64,000 bases of DNA from Hippophae tibetana (GCA_037013495.1 CM072810.1:51818843-51882842); one strand, 5' to 3'; positions 1-15,200 are shown, numbered from the stretch's first letter. Notes: generated from the letters alone by a model not told the origin. Numbers and translations are program-made.

Positions 1-3000
1 CTTCACCTCGAACTTGTGCTGTTATGGGATACAAATCGGAGATCATGTTTTGATACCAAAGATAGGAAAAATAGCGAATCCTTCCTTCCTAAAGCTTAAG
101 CTTTCAATACGGGACGCTTGAATGGTCACCCTTAACTTGTTCAAAGCTCACACCAAGTCACGAGGATGTTACTCCCCATGCACGACACAACTTATTCTAA
201 ATGACACTTGGAAACAACATAGAAAGGTTACCCACAACAACCAACCCAGGGATGGTCCTGACCTCGGTTGCATCATTCCGTCTCTTGTAAGCGAACTTCA
301 CCTCTAACTTGTGATTTTATGGGATACAAATCGGAGATCATATTTTGATACCAAACATAGGAAAATAGTTAATCCTTCCTTCCTAAAGCTTAAGCTTTCC
401 ATGCGGGACGCTTGAACTGTCACCCTTAATCCTCGTTCACAGATCACAACAAGTCACGAGGCTGTTACCCCCCGTGCACGACACAAGTCATTCTAAATGA
501 CACTTGGAAACAACATAGAAAGGTTACCCTCAACAACAAACCCAGGGATCGTACTTAACTCGGTTGCATCATTCCGTCTCTTGTAAGCGAACTTCACCTC
601 GAACTTGTGCTTTTATGGGATACAAATCGGAGATCATATTTTGATACCAAACATAGGAAAATAGTTAATCCTTCCTTTATAAAGCTTAAGCTTTCCATGC
701 GGGATGCTTGAACTGTCACCCTTAATCCTCGTTCAAAGATCACAACAAGTCACGAGGCTGTTACCCCCCGTGCACGACACAAGTCATTCTAAATGACACT
801 TGGAAAAAATATAGAAAGGTTGCCCATAACAACAAACCCAGGGATGGTACTTACCTGGGTTGCATCATTCCGTCTCTTGTAAGCGAACTTCACTTCGAAC
901 TTGTGCTTTTATGGGATACAAATTCGGAGATCATGTTTTGATAACAAATATAGGAAAAATAGCTAATCCTTCCTTCCTAAAGCTTATGCTTTCAATACGG
1001 GACGCTTAAACTGTCACCTTTAATCATCGTTCAAAGCTCACAACAAGTCACGAGGGTGGTACCCCCCATGCACGACACAAGTCATTCTAAATGACACTTG
1101 GAAACAACAAAGAAAGGTTACCCACAACAATGAGCGCAGGGATGGTACTTACCTCGGTTGCATCATTCCATCTCTTGTAACCGAACTTCACCTCGAACTT
1201 GTGCTTTTATGGGATACAAATCGGAGATCATATTTTGATACCAAACATAGGAAAATGGTTAATCCTTCCTTCCTAAAGCTTAAGCTTTCCATGCGGGACG
1301 CTTGAACTGTCACCCTTAATCCTCGTTCAAAGCACATAACCAATCACGAGGCTGTTACCCCCGTGCACGACACAAGTCATTCTAAATGACACATCGAAAC
1401 AACATAGAAAGGTTACCCAAAACAACAAACCGAGGGATGGTACTTACCTCGGTTGCATCATTCCGTCTCTTGTAAGCAAACTTCACCTCGAACTTGTGCT
1501 TTTATGGGATACAAATCGGAGAATATATTTTGATAATAAATATAGGAAAAATAGCTAATCCTTCCTTCCTAAAGCTTAAGCTTTCAATACGGGACGCTTC
1601 AACCGTCACCCTTAATCCTCTTTCAAAGCTCACAACAAGTCACGAGGACGTTACCCCCCGTGCACGACACAAGTCATTCTAAATGACACTTGGAAACAAC
1701 ATAGAATGGTTACCCACAACAACGAACCCAGGGATGGTACTTACGTCGGTTGCATCAGTCCGTCACTTGTAAGCGAACTTCACCTCTAACTTGTGCTTTT
1801 ATAGGATACAAATCGGAGATCATGTTTTGATATCAAACATAGGAAAATAACTAATCCTTCCTTCCTAAAGCTTAAGCTTTCAATACGGGACGCTTGACCT
1901 GTCACCCTTCATCCTCGTTCAAAGCACACAACAAGTCACGACGATGTTACCCCCCCGTGCACGACACAAGTCATTCTAAATGACACTTGGAAACAACATA
2001 GAAAGGTTACCCACAACAACAAACCCAGGGATGGATACTTACCTCAGTTGCATCCTTCCGTCTCTTGTAAGCGAACTTCACTCCGAACTTGTGCTTTTAT
2101 GGGATACAAATCGGAGATCATGTTTTGATACCAAACATAGGAACAATAGCTAATCCTTCCTTCCTAAAGCTTAATCTTTCAATACGGGACGCTTGAACGG
2201 TCACCCTTAATCCTCGTTCAAAGCTCACAGCAAGTCACGAGAATGTTACACCCCATGCACGACACAAGTCATTCTAAATGACACTTGGAAACAACATAGA
2301 AAGGTTACCCACAACAACGAGCGCAGGGATGGTACTTACCTCGGTTGCATCATTCCGTCTCTTGTAACCGAACTTCACCTCGAACTTGTGCTTTTATGGG
2401 ATACAAATCGGAGATCATGTTTTGATACCAAAGATAGGAAAAATAGCGAATCCTTCCTTCCTAAAGCTTAAGCTTTCAATACGGGACGCTTGAATGGTCA
2501 CCCTTAACTTGTTCAAAGCTCACACCAAGTCACGAGGATGTTACTCCCCATGCACGACACAAGTCATTCTAAATGACACTTGGAAACAACATAGAAAGGT
2601 TACCCACAACAACCAACCCAGGGATGGTCCTGACCTCGGTTGCATCATTCCGTCTCTTGTAAGCGAACTTCACCTCTAACTTGTGATTTTATGGGATACA
2701 AATCGGAGATAATATTTTGATACCAAACATAGGAAAATAGTTAATCCTTCCTTCCTAAAGCTTAATCTTTCAATACGGCACGCTTGAACGGTCACCCTTA
2801 ATCCTCGTTCAAAGCTCACAGCAAGTCACGAGAATGTTACACCCCGTGCACGACACAAGTCATTCTAAATGACACTTGGAAACAACATAGAAAGGTTACC
2901 CACAACAACGAGCGCAGGGATGGTACTTACCTCGGTTGCATCATTCCGTCCCTTGTAACCGAACTTCACCTCGAACTTGTGCTTTTATGGGATACAAATC

Positions 3001-6000
3001 GGAGATCATGTTTTGATACCAAAGATAGGAAAAATAGCGAATCCTTCCTTCCTAAAGCTTAAGCTTTCAATACGGGACGCTTGAATGGTCACCCTTAACT
3101 TGTTCAAAGCTCACACCAAGTCACGAGGAGGTTACTCCCCATGCACGACACAACTTATTCTAAATGACACTTGGAAAGAACATAGAAAGGTTACCCACAA
3201 CAACCAACCCAGGGATGGTCCTGACCTCGGTTGCATCATTCCGTCTCTTGTAAGCGAACTTCACCTCTAACTTGTGATTTTATGGGATACAAATCGGAGA
3301 TAATATTTTGATACCAAACATAGGAAAATAGTTAATCCTTCCTTCCTAAAGCTTAAGCTTTCCATGCGGGACGCTTGAACTGTCACCCTTAATCCTCGTT
3401 CACAGATCACAACAAGTCACGAGGCTATTACCCCCCGTGCACGACACAAGTCATTCTAAATGACACTTGGAAACAACATAGAAAGGTTACCCTCAACAAC
3501 GAGCGCAGGGATGGTACTTACCTCGGTTGCATCATTCCGTCTCTTGTAACCGAACTTCACCTCGAACTTGTGCTGTTATGGGATACAAATCGGAGATAAT
3601 GTTTTGATACCAAAGATAGGAAAAATAGCGAATCCTTCCTTCCTAAAGCTTAAGCTTTCAATACGGGACGCTTGAACGGTCACCTTTAATACTCGTTCAA
3701 AGCTCACACCAAGTCACGAGGATGATACACCCCGTGCACGACACAAGTCATTCTAAATGACACTTGGAAACAACATAGAAAGGTTACCCACAACAACGAG
3801 CCCAGGGATGGTACTTACCTCGGTTGCATCATTCCATCTCTTGTAACCGAACTTCACCTCGAACTTGTGCTTTTATGGGATACAAATCGGAGATCAAATT
3901 TTGATACCAAACATAGGAAAATGGTTAATCCTTCCTTCCTAAAGCTTAAGCCTTCCATGCGCGACGCTTGAACTGTCACCCTTAATCCTCGTTCAAAGCT
4001 CATAACCAATCACGAGGCTGTTACCCCCCGTGCACGACACAAGTCATTCTAAATGACACATCGAAACAACATAGAAAGGTTACCCAAAACAACAAACCGA
4101 GGGATGGTACTTACCTCGGTTGCATCATTCCGTCTCTTGTAAGCAAACTTCACCTCGAACTTGTGCTTTTATGGGATACAAATCGGAGATTATATTTTGA
4201 TAATAAATATAGGAAAAATAGCTAATCCTTCCTTCCTAAAGCTTAAGCTTTCAATACGGGACGCTTCAACCGTCACCCTTAATCCTCTTTCAAAGCTCAC
4301 AACAAGTCACGAGGACGTTACCCCCCGTGCACGACACAAGTCATTCTAAATGACACTTAGAAACAACATAGAATGGTTACCCACAACAACGAACCCAGGG
4401 ATGGTACTTACGTCGGTTGCATCAGTCCTTCACTTGTAAGCGAACTTCACCTCTAACTTGTGCTTTTATAGGATACAAATCGGAGATCATGTTTTGATAT
4501 CAAACATAGGAAAATAACTAATCCTTCCTTCCTAAAGCTTAAGCTTTCAATACGGGACGCTTGACCTGTCACCCTTCATCCTCGTTCAAAGCTCACAACA
4601 AGTCACGACGATGTTACCCCCCCGTGCACGACACAAGTCATTCTAAATGACACTTGGAAACAACATAGAAAGGTTACCCACAACAACAAACCCAGGGATG
4701 GATACTTACCTCAGTTGCATCCTTCCGTCTCTTGTAAGCGAACTTCACACCGAACTTGTGCTTTTATGGGATACAAATCGGAGATCATGTTTTGATACCA
4801 AACATAGGAAAAATAGCTAATCCTTCCTTCCTAAAGCTTAATCTTTCAATACGGGACGCTTGAACGGTCACCCTTAATCCTCGTTCAAAGCTCACAGCAA
4901 GTCACGAGAATGTTACACCCCATGCACGACACAAGTCATTCTAAATGACACTTGGAAACAACATAGAAAGGTTACCCACAACAACGAGCGCAGGGATGGT
5001 CCTGACCTCGGTTGCATCATTCCGTCTCTTGTAAGCGAACTTCACCTCTAACTTGTGCTTTTATGGGATACAAATCGGAGATCATGTTTTGATACCAAAG
5101 ATAGGAAAAATAGCGAATCCTTCCTTCCTAAAGCTTAAGCTTTCAATACGGGACGCTTGAACGGTCACCCTTAACTTGTTCAAAGCTCACACCAAGTCAC
5201 GAGGATGTTACCCCCCATGCACGACACAAGTCATTCTAAATGACACTTGGAAACAACATAGAAAGGTTACCCACAAGAACAAACCGAGTTATGGTACTTA
5301 CCTCGGTTGCATCATTCCGTCTCTTGTAAGCGAACTTCACCTCGAACTTGTGCTTTTAAGGGATATAAATTTGGAGATCATGTTTTGATAACAAATATAG
5401 GAAAAATAGCTAATCCTTCTTTCCTAAAGCATAATCTTTCAATACGGGACGCTTGAACGGTCACCCTTAATCCTCGTTCAAAGCTAACACCAAGTCACGA
5501 GAATGTTACACCCCGTGCACGACACAAGTCATTCTAAATGACACTCGGAAACAACATAGAAAGGTTACCCACAACAACGATCCCAGGGATGGTACTTACC
5601 TTGGTTGCATCATTCCGTCTCTTGGAACCGAACTCCACCTGGAACATGTGCTTTTATGGGATACAAATCGGAGATCATGTTTTGATACAAAAGATAGGAA
5701 AAATAGCGAATCCTTCCTTCCTAAAGCTTAAGCTTTCAATACGGGACGCTTGAACGGTCACCCTTAACTTTTTCAAAGCTCACACCAAGTCACGAGGATG
5801 TTACCCCCCATGCAGACACAAGTCATTCTAAATGACATTTGGAAACAATATAGAAAGGTTACTCACAACAACGAACCCAGGGCGGGTCCTTACCTCGGTT
5901 GCATGATTCCGTCTCTTGTAAGCGAACTTCACCTCTAACTTGTGCTTTTATGGGATACAAATCGGAGATCATATTTTGCTACCAAACATAGGAAAAATAG

Positions 6001-6313
6001 CTAATCCTTCCTTCCTAAAGCTTAATATTTCAATACGGGACGCTTGAACGGTCACCTTTAATCCTCTTTCAAAGCTCACACCAAGTCACAAGGATGTTAC
6101 ACCCCGTGCACGACACAAGTCATTCTAAATGACACTTGGAAACAACATAGAAAGGTTACCCACAACAACGAGCACAGGGATGGTACTTATCTCATTTGCA
6201 TCATTCCGTCTCTTGTAACCGAACTTCACCTCGAACTTGTGTTTTTATGGGATACAAATCGGAGATCATGTTTTGATACCAAAGATAGGAAAAATAGCGA
6301 ATCCTTCCTTCCT
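1..6313 (+). repeat. Left divergent zone with 9-monomer and 2-monomer duplications
   Basis: Landmarks: P91, T385, T681, U979, T1275, P1571, P1867, Q2166, P2463, Q2757, P3054, T3348, P3645, T3941, P4238, P4534, Q4833, P5130, R5426, P5723, Q6017. Monomers differ more from each other than in the centre of the window. The run T1275-P1571-P1867-Q2166 reappears at T3941-P4238-P4534-Q4833, a shift of 2666-2667 bp or nine monomers. It carries shared private variants such as CATAACCAATCACGAG, ACACATCGAAAC and GATAATAAATATAGG. Q2166-P2463 is repeated as Q2757-P3054 (591 bp, two monomers). The segment around 122-360 recurs near 2494-2730 (shift 2372 bp, eight monomers). Confidence 0.85.
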
Positions 6314-9300
6314 AAAGCTTAAGCTTTCCATGCGGGACGCTTGAACTGTCACCCTTAATCCTCATTCACAGATCACAACAAGTCACGAGGCTGTTACCCC
6401 CCGTGCACGACACAAGTCATTCTAAATGACACTTGGAAACAACATAGAAAGGTTACCCTCAACAACAAACCCAGGGATGGTACTTACCTCGGTTGCATCA
6501 TTCCGTCTCTTGTAAGCGAACTTCACCTAGAACTTGTGCTTTTATGGGATACAAATCGGAGATCATGTTTTGATAACAAATATATGAAAAATAGCTAATC
6601 CTTCCTTCCTAAAGCTTAATCTTTCAATACGGGACGCTTGAACGGTCACCTTTAATACTCGTTCAAAGCTCACACCAAGTCACGAGGATGTTACACCCCG
6701 TGCACGACACAAGTCATTCTAAATGACACTTGGAAACAACATAGAAAGATTACCCACAACAACGAAGCCCAGGGATGGTACTTACCTCGGTTGCATCATT
6801 CCGTCTCTTGTAACCGAACTCCACCTGGAACTTGTGGTTTTATGGGATACAAATCGGAGATCATGTTTTGATACCAAAGATAGGAAAACTAGCGAATCCT
6901 TCCTTCCTAAAGCTTAAGCTTTCAATACGGGACCCTTGAACGGTCACCCTTAACTTGTTCAAAACTCACACCAAGTCACGAGGATGTTACCCCCCATGCA
7001 GACACAAGTCATTCTAAATGACATTTGGAAACAACATAGAAAGGTTACCCACAACAAAGAACCCAGGGATGGTCCTTACCTCGGTTGGATCATTCCGTCT
7101 CTTGTAAGCGAACTTCACCTCGAACTTGTGCTTTTATGGGATACAAATCAGAGATCATGTTTTGATACCAAACATAGGAAAAATAGCTAATCCTTCCTTC
7201 CTAAAGCTTAATCTTTCAATACGGGACGCTGGAACGGTCACCCTTAACTTGTTCAAAGCTCACACCAAGTCACGAGAATGTTACACCCCGTAAACGACAC
7301 AAGTCATTCTACATGACACTTGGAAACAACATAGAAAGGTTACCCACAACAACGAGCGCAGGGATGGTACTTACCTCGGTTGCATCATTCCGTCTCTTGT
7401 AAGCGAACTTCACCTCGAACTAGTGCTTTTATGGGATACAAATCGGAGATCCTGTTTTGATACCAAAGATAGGAAAAATAGCAAATCCTTACTTCCTAAA
7501 CCTTAAGCTTTCAATACGGGACGCTTGAACGGACACCCTTAACTTGTTCAAACCTCACACCAAGTCACGAGGATGTTACCCCCCATGCACGACAAAAGTC
7601 ATTCTAAATGACACTTGGAAACAACATAGAAAGGTTACCCACAACAACAAACCCAGGGATGGTCCTTACCTCGGTTGCATCATTCCGTCTCTTGTAACCG
7701 AACTTCATCTCGAACTTGTGCTTTTATGGAATACAATTCGGAGATCATGTTTTGATACCAAAGATAGGAAAAATAGCAAATCCTTCCTTCCTAAAGCTTA
7801 TGCTTTCAATACAGGACGCTTGAACGGTAACCCTTAACTTGTTCAAAGCTCACACCAAGTCACGAGGATGTTACCCCCCATGCACGACACAAGTCATTCT
7901 AAACGACACTTGGAAACAACATAGAAAGGTTACCCACAACAACGAACCCAGGGATGGTCCTTACCTCAGTTGCATCATTCCGTATCTTGTAAGCGAACTT
8001 CACCTCCAACTTGTGCTTTTATGGGATACAAATCGGAGATCATATTTTGATACCAAACATAGGAAAATAGTTAATCCTTCCTTCCTAAAGCATAAGCTTT
8101 CCATGCGGGACGCTTGAACTGTCACCCTTAATCCTCGTTCAAAGATCACAACAAGTCACGAGGCTGTCACCCCCCGTGCATGACACAAACTAAATGACAC
8201 TTGGAAACAACATAGAAAGGTTACCCAAAAGAACAAACCGAGTTATGGTACTTACCTCGGTTGCATCATTCCGTCTCTTGTAAGCGAACTTCACCTCGAA
8301 CTTGTGCTTTTATGGGATAAAAATTTGGAGATCATGTTTTGATAACAAATATAGGAAAAATAGCTAATCCTTCCTTCCTAAAGCATAATCTTTCAATACG
8401 GGACGCTTGAACGGTCACCCTTAATCCTCGTTCAAAGCTAACACCAAGTCACGAGAATGTTACACCCCGTGCACGACACAAGTCATTCTAAATGACACTC
8501 TGAAACAACATAGAAAGGTTACCCACAACAACGAGCCCAGAGATGGTACTTACCTTGGTTGCATCATTCCGTCTCTTGTAACCAAACTCCACCTGGAACT
8601 TGTGCTTTTATGGGATACAAATCGGAGATCATGTTTTGATACAAAAGATAGGAAAAATAGCGAATCCTTCCTTCCTAAAGCTTAAGCTTTCAATACGGGA
8701 CGCTTGAACGGTCACCCTTAACTTTTGCAAAGCTCACACCAAGTCACGAGGATGTTACCCCCCATGCAGACACAAGTCATTCTAAATGACATTTGGAAAC
8801 AACATAGAAAGGTTACTCACAACAACGAACCCAGGGCGGGTCCTTACCTCGGTTGCATCATTCCGTCTCTTGTAAGCGAACTTCACCTCTAACTTGTGCT
8901 TTTATGGGATACAAATCGGAGATCATATTTTGCTACCAAACATAGGAAAAATAGCTAATCCTTCCTTCCTAAAGCTTAATCTTTCAATACGGGACGCTTG
9001 AACGGTCACCTTTAATCCTCGTTCAAAGCTCACACCAAGTCACGAGGATGTTACACCCCGTGCACGACACAAGTCATTCTAAATGACACTTGGAAACAAC
9101 ATAGAAAGGTTACCCACAACAACGAGCGCAGGGATGGTACTTATCTCGGTTGCATCATTCCGTCTCTTGTAATCGAACTTCACCTCGAACTTGTGCTTTT
9201 ATGGGATACAAATAGGAGATCATGTTTAGATACCAAAGATAGGAAAAATAGCGAATCCTTCCTTCCTAAAGCTTAAGCTTTCAATACGGGACGCTTGAAC

Positions 9301-9561
9301 GGTCACCCTTAACTTGTTCAAAGCTCACACCAAGTCACGAGGATGTTACCCCCCATGCACGACACAAGTCAGTCTAAATGACACTTGGAAACAACATAGA
9401 AAGGTTACCCACAACAACGAACCCAGGGATGGTCCTTACCTCGGTTGCATAATTCCGTCTCTTGTAAGCGAACTTCACCTCTAACTTGTGCTTTTATGGG
9501 ATACAAATCGGAGATCATATTTTGATACCAAACATAGGAAAATAGTTAATCCTTCCTTGCT
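6314..9561 (+). repeat. 11-monomer higher-order repeat, form A (T-Q-P-Q-V-U-S-R-P-Q-P)
   Basis: Landmarks: T6314, Q6611, P6909, Q7203, V7498, U7793, S8087, R8380, P8677, Q8971, P9268. The unit spans 3248 bp. The same order of classes returns at 26413 onward, with Y and W replacing T and the first P. This suggests an ancestral 11-monomer unit that has since drifted. Within it the S monomer at 8087 has lost bases near 8189, see the separate entry. The P at 6909 is followed by ATGCAGACACAAG, the one-base-shorter form of ATGCACGACACAAG. Confidence 0.75.
8180..8196. repeat. Monomer with a five-base loss in the GTCATT dyad
   Basis: In the S monomer starting at 8087, the expected GACACAAGTCATTCTAAATG reads GACACAAACTAAATG. 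The sequence GTCATTC is replaced by AC, so the left arm of the dyad is gone. The S-to-R interval is 293 bp here instead of the 298 bp seen at other S-R pairs (for example 24933-25231). I saw no other copy with this change, so it appears private to one monomer. Confidence 0.8.
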
Positions 9562-12221
9562 AAAGCTTAAGCTTTCCATGCGGGACGCTTGAACTGTCAC
9601 CCTTAATCCTCGTTCACAGATCACAACAAGTCACGAGGCTGTTACCCCCCGTGCACGACACAAGTCATTCTAAATGACACTTGGAAACAACATAGAAAGG
9701 CTACCCTCAACAACAAACCCAGGGATGGTACTTACCTCGGTTGCATCATTCCGTCTCTTGTAAGCGAACTTCACCTCGAACTTGTGCTTTTATGGGATAC
9801 AAATCGGAGATCATGTTTTGATAACAAATATAGGAAAAATAGCTAATCCTTCCTTCCTAAAGCTTAATCTTTCAATACGGGACGCTTGAACGGTCACCTT
9901 TAATACTCGTTCAAAGCACACACCAAGTCACGAGGATGTTACACCCCGTGCACGACACAAGTCACTCTAAATGACACTTGGAAACAACATAGAAAGGTTA
10001 CCCACAACAACGAGCCCAGGGATGGTACTTACCTCGGTTGCATGATTCCGTCTCTTATAACCGAACTCCACCTGGAACTTGTGCTTTTATGGGATACAAA
10101 TCGGAGATCATGTTTTGATACCAAAGATAGGAAAAATAGCGAATCCTTCCTTCCTAAAGCTTAAGCTTTCAATACGGGACCCTTGAACGGTCACCCTTAA
10201 CTTGTTCAAAACTCACACCAAGTCACGAGGATGTTACCCCCCATGCAGACACAAGTCATTCTAAATGACATTTGGAAACAACATAGAAAGGTTACCCACA
10301 ACAAAGAACCCAGGGATGGTCCTTACCTCGGTTGAATCATTCCGTCTCTTGTAAGCGAACTTCATCTCGAACTTGTGCTTTTATGGAATACAAGTCGGAG
10401 ATCATGTTTTGATACCAAAGATAGGAAAAATAGCGAATCCTTCCTTCCTAAACCTTAAGCTTTCAATACGGGACGCTTGAACGGACACCCTTAACTTGTT
10501 CAAAGCTCACACCAAGTCACGAGGATGTTACCCCCCATGCACGACACAAGTCATTCTAAATGACACTTGGAAACAACAAAGAAAGGTTACCCACAACAAC
10601 GAGCGCAGGGATGGTACTTACCTCGGTTGCATCATTCCGTCTCTTGTAATCGAACTTCACCTCGAACTTGTGCTTTTATGGGATACAAATAGGAGATCAT
10701 GTTTAGATACCAAAGATAGGAAAAATAGCGAATCCTTCCTTCCTAAAGCTTAAGCTTTCAATACGGGACGCTTGAACTGTCACCCTTAACTTGTTCAAAG
10801 CTCACACCAAGTCACGAGGATGTTACCCCCCATGCACGACACAAGTCAGTCTAAATGACACTTGGAAACAACATAGAAAGGTTACCCACAACAACGAACC
10901 CAGGGATGGTCCTTACCTCGGTTGCATCATTCCGTCTCTTGTAAGCGAACTTCACCTCTAACTTGTGCTTTTATGGGATACAAATCGGAGATCATATTTT
11001 GATACCAAACATAGGAAAATAGTTAATCCTTCCTTGCTAAAGCTTAAGCTTTCCATGCGGGACGCTTGAACTGTCACCCTTAATCCTCGTTCACAGATCA
11101 CAACAAGTCACGAGGCTGTTACCCCCCGTGCACGACACAAGTCATTCTAAATGACACTTGGAAACAACATAGAAAGGCTACCCTCAACAACAAACCCAGG
11201 GATGGTACTTACCTCGGTTGCATCATTCCGTCTCTTGTAAGCGAACTTCACCTCGAACTTGTGCTTTTATGGGATACAAATCGGAGATCATGTTTTGATA
11301 ACAAATATAGGAAAAATAGCTAATCCTTCCTTCCTAAAGCTTAATCTTTCAATACGGGACGCTTGAACGGTCACCTTTAATACTCGTTCAAAGCACACAC
11401 CAAGTCACGAGGATGTTACACCCCGTGCACGACACAAGTCACTCTAAATGACACTTGGAAACAACATAGAAAGGTTACCCACAACAACGAGCCCAGGGAT
11501 GGTACTTACCTCGGTTGCATGATTCCGTCTCTTATAACCGAACTCCACCTGGAACTTGTGCTTTTATGGGATACAAATCGGAGATCATGTTTTGATACCA
11601 AAGATAGGAAAAATAGCGAATCCTTCCTTCCTAAAGCTTAAGCTTTCAATACGGGACCCTTGAACGGTCACCCTTAACTTGTTCAAAACTCACACCAAGT
11701 CACGAGGATGTTACCCCCCATGCAGACACAAGTCATTCTAAATGATATTTGGAAACAACATAGAAAGGTTACCCACAACAAAGAACCCAGGGATGGTCCT
11801 TACCTCGGTTGGATCATTCCGTCTCTTGTAAGCGAACTTCATCTCGAACTTGTGCTTTTATGGAATACAAGTCGGAGATCATGTTTTGATACCAAAGATA
11901 GGAAAAATAGCGAATCCTTCCTTCCTAAACCTTAAGCTTTCAATACGGGACGCTTGAACGGACACCCTTAACTTGTTCAAAGCTCACACCAAGTCACGAG
12001 GATGTTACCCCCCATGCACGACACAAGTCATTCTAAATGACACTTGGAAACAACAAAGAAAGGTTACCCACAACAACGAGCGCAGGGATGGTACTTACCT
12101 CGGTTGCATCATTCCGTCTCTTGTAAGCGAACTTCACCTCGAACTAGTGCTTTTATGGGATACAAATCGGAGATAATGTTTTGATACCAAAGATAGGAAA
12201 AATAGCAAATCCTTCCTTTCT
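9268..12221 (+). repeat. Two tandem copies of a 5-monomer unit (P-T-Q-P-V), 1477 bp
   Basis: Copy 1: P9268, T9562, Q9859, P10156, V10450. Copy 2: P10745, T11039, Q11336, P11633, V11927. The spacing between equivalent landmarks is 1477 bp. Both copies share private variants, including AGGAGATCATGTTTAGATACC upstream of the first P (near 9210 and 10690), CCTTGCTAAAG before the T site, GGCTACCCTC, and TTATAACCG. Compared with form A, the Q between P and V is missing, and the V monomer is preceded by sequence of the U type (TTATGGAATACAAGTCGG). This indicates an unequal exchange before the duplication. Confidence 0.85.
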
Positions 12222-15200
12222 AAACCTTATGCTTTCAATACGGGACGCTTGAACGGTCACCCTTAATTCTCGTTCAAAGCTAACACCAAGTCACGAGAAT
12301 GTTACACCCCGTGCACGACACAAGTCATTCTAAATGACACTCGGAAACAACATAGAAAGGTTACCCACAACAACGAGCCCAGGGATGGTACTTACCTTGG
12401 TTGCATCATTCCGTCTCTTGTAACCGAACTCCACCTGGAACTTGTGCTTTTATGGGATACAAATCGGAGATCATGTTTTGATACAAAAGATAGCAAAAAT
12501 AGCGAATCCTTCCTTCCTAAAGCTTAAGCTTTCAATACGGGACCCTTGAACGGTCACCCTTAACTTTTTCAAAGCTCACACCAAGTCACGAGGATGTTAC
12601 CCCCCATGCAGACACAAGTCATTCTAAATGACATTTGGAAACAACATAGAAAGGTTACCCACAACAAAGAACCCAGGGATGGTCCTTACCTCGGTTGGAT
12701 CATTCCGTCTCTTGTAAGCGAACTTCACCTCGAACTTGTGCTTTTATGGGATACAAATCAGAGATCATGTTTTGATACCAAACATAGGAAAAATAGCTAA
12801 TCCTTCCTTCCTAAAGCTTAATCTTTCAATACGGGACGCTGGAACGGTCACCCTTAACTTGTTCAAAGCTCACACCAAGTCACGAGAATGTTACACCCCG
12901 TAAACGACACAAGTCATTCTACATGACACTTGGAAACAACATAGAAAGGTTACCCACAACAACGAGCGCAGGGATGGTACTTACCTCGGTTGCATCATTC
13001 CGTCTCTTGTAAGCGAACTTCACCTCGAACTAGTGCTTTTATGGGATACAAATCGGAGATCATGTTTTGATACCAAAGATAGGAAAAATAGCAAATCCTT
13101 CCTTCCTAAACCTTAAGCTTTCAATACGGGACGCTTGAACGGACACCCTTAACTTGTTCAGAGCTCACACCAAGTCACGAGGATGTTACCCCCCATGCAC
13201 GACAAAAGTCATTCTAAATGACACTTGGAAACAACAAAGAAAGGTTACCCACAACAACAAACCCAGGGATGGTCCTTACCTCGGTTGCATCATTCCGTCT
13301 CTTGTAAGCGAACTTCACCTCTAACTTGTGCTTTTATGGGATACAAATCGGAGATCATATTTTGCTACCAAACATAGGAAAAATAGCTAATCCTTCCTTC
13401 CTAAAGCTTAATCTTTCAATACGGGACGCTTGAACGGTCACCTTTAATCCTCGTTCAAAGCTCACACCAAGTCACGAGGATGTTACACCCCGTGCATGAC
13501 ACAAGTTATTCTAAATGACACTTGGAAACAACATAGAGAGGTTACTCACAACAACGAACCCAGGGCGGTTCCTTCCCTCGGTTGCATCATTCCGTCTCTT
13601 GTAAGCGAACTTCACCTCTAACTTGTGCTTTTATGGGATACAAATCGGAGATCATATTTTGCTACCAAACATAGGAAAAATAGCTAATCCTTCCTTCCTA
13701 AAGCTTAATCTTTCAATACGGGACGCTTGAACGGTCACCTTTAATCCTCGTTCAAAGCTCACACCAAGTCACGAGGATGTTACACCCCGTGCACGACACA
13801 AGTCATTCTAAATGACACTTGGAAACAACATAGAAAGGTTACCCACAACAACGAGCGCAGGGATGGTACTTATCTCGGTTGCATCATTCCGTCTCTTGTA
13901 ACCGAACTTCACCTCGAACTTGTGCTTTTATGGGATACAAATCGGAGATCATGTTTTGATACCAAAGATAGGAAAAATAGCGAATCCTTCCTTCCTAAAG
14001 CTTAAGCTTTCAATACGGGACGCTTGAACGGTCACCCTTAACTTGTTCAAAGCTCACACCAAGTCACGAGGATGTTACCCCCCATGCACGACACAAGTCA
14101 GTCTAAATGACACTTGGAAACAACATAGAAAGGTTACCCACAACAACGAACCCAGGGATGGTCCTTACCTCGGTTGCATCATTCCGTCTCTTGTAAGCGA
14201 ACTTCACCTCGAACTTGTGCTTTTATGGGATACAAATTTGGAGATCATGTTTTGATAACAAATATAGGAAAAATAGCTAATCCTTCCCTCCTAAAGCATA
14301 ATCTTTCAATACGGGACGCTTGAACGGTCACCCTTAATCCTCGTTCAAAGCTAACACCAAGTCACGAGAATGTTACACCCCGTGCACGACACAAGTCATT
14401 CTAAATGACACTCGGAAACAACATAGAAAGGTTACCCACAACAACGATCCCAGGGATGGTACTTACCTCGGTTGCATCATTCCGTCTCTTGTAACCGAAC
14501 TTCACCTCGAACTTGTGCTATTATGGGATACAAATCAGAGATCATGTTTTGATACCAAACATAGGAAAAATAGCTAATCCTTCCTTCCTAAAGCTTAATC
14601 TTTCAATAAGGGACGCTGGAACGGTCACCCTTAACTTGTTCAAAGCTCACAACAAGTCACGAGAATGTTACACCCCGTAAACGACACAAGTCATTCTACA
14701 TGACACTTGGAAACAACATAGAAAGGTTACCCACAACAACGAGCGCAGGGATGGTACTTACCTCGGTTGCATCATTCCGTCTCTTGTAAGCGAACTTCAC
14801 CTCGAACTAGTGCTTTTATGGGATACAAATCGGAGATCATGTTTTGATACCAAAGATAGGAAAAATAGCAAATCCTTCCTTTCTAAACCTTATGCTTTCA
14901 ATACGAGACGCTTGAACGGTCACCCTTAATTCTCGTTCAAAGCTAACACCAAGTCACGAGAATGTTACACCCCGTGCACGACACAAGTCATTCTAAATGA
15001 CACTCGGAAACAACATAGAAAGGTTACCCACAACAACGAGCCCAGGGATGGTACTTACCTTGGTTGCATCATTCCGTCTCTTGTAACCGAACTCCACCTG
15101 GAACTTGTGCTTTTATGGGATACAAATCGGAGATCATGTTTTGATACAAAAGATAGGAAAAATAGCGAATCCTTCCTTCCTAAAGCTTAAGCTTTCAATA

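Noticed and set aside
7544..7837. 97-codon open frame, the longest in the window, with near-identical copies at 21438, 22914, 24390 and 27642
   Set aside because: It is one satellite monomer read in one frame, opens at TTG, has no recognisable domain, and repeats with the monomer. No promoter or splice context supports a gene.
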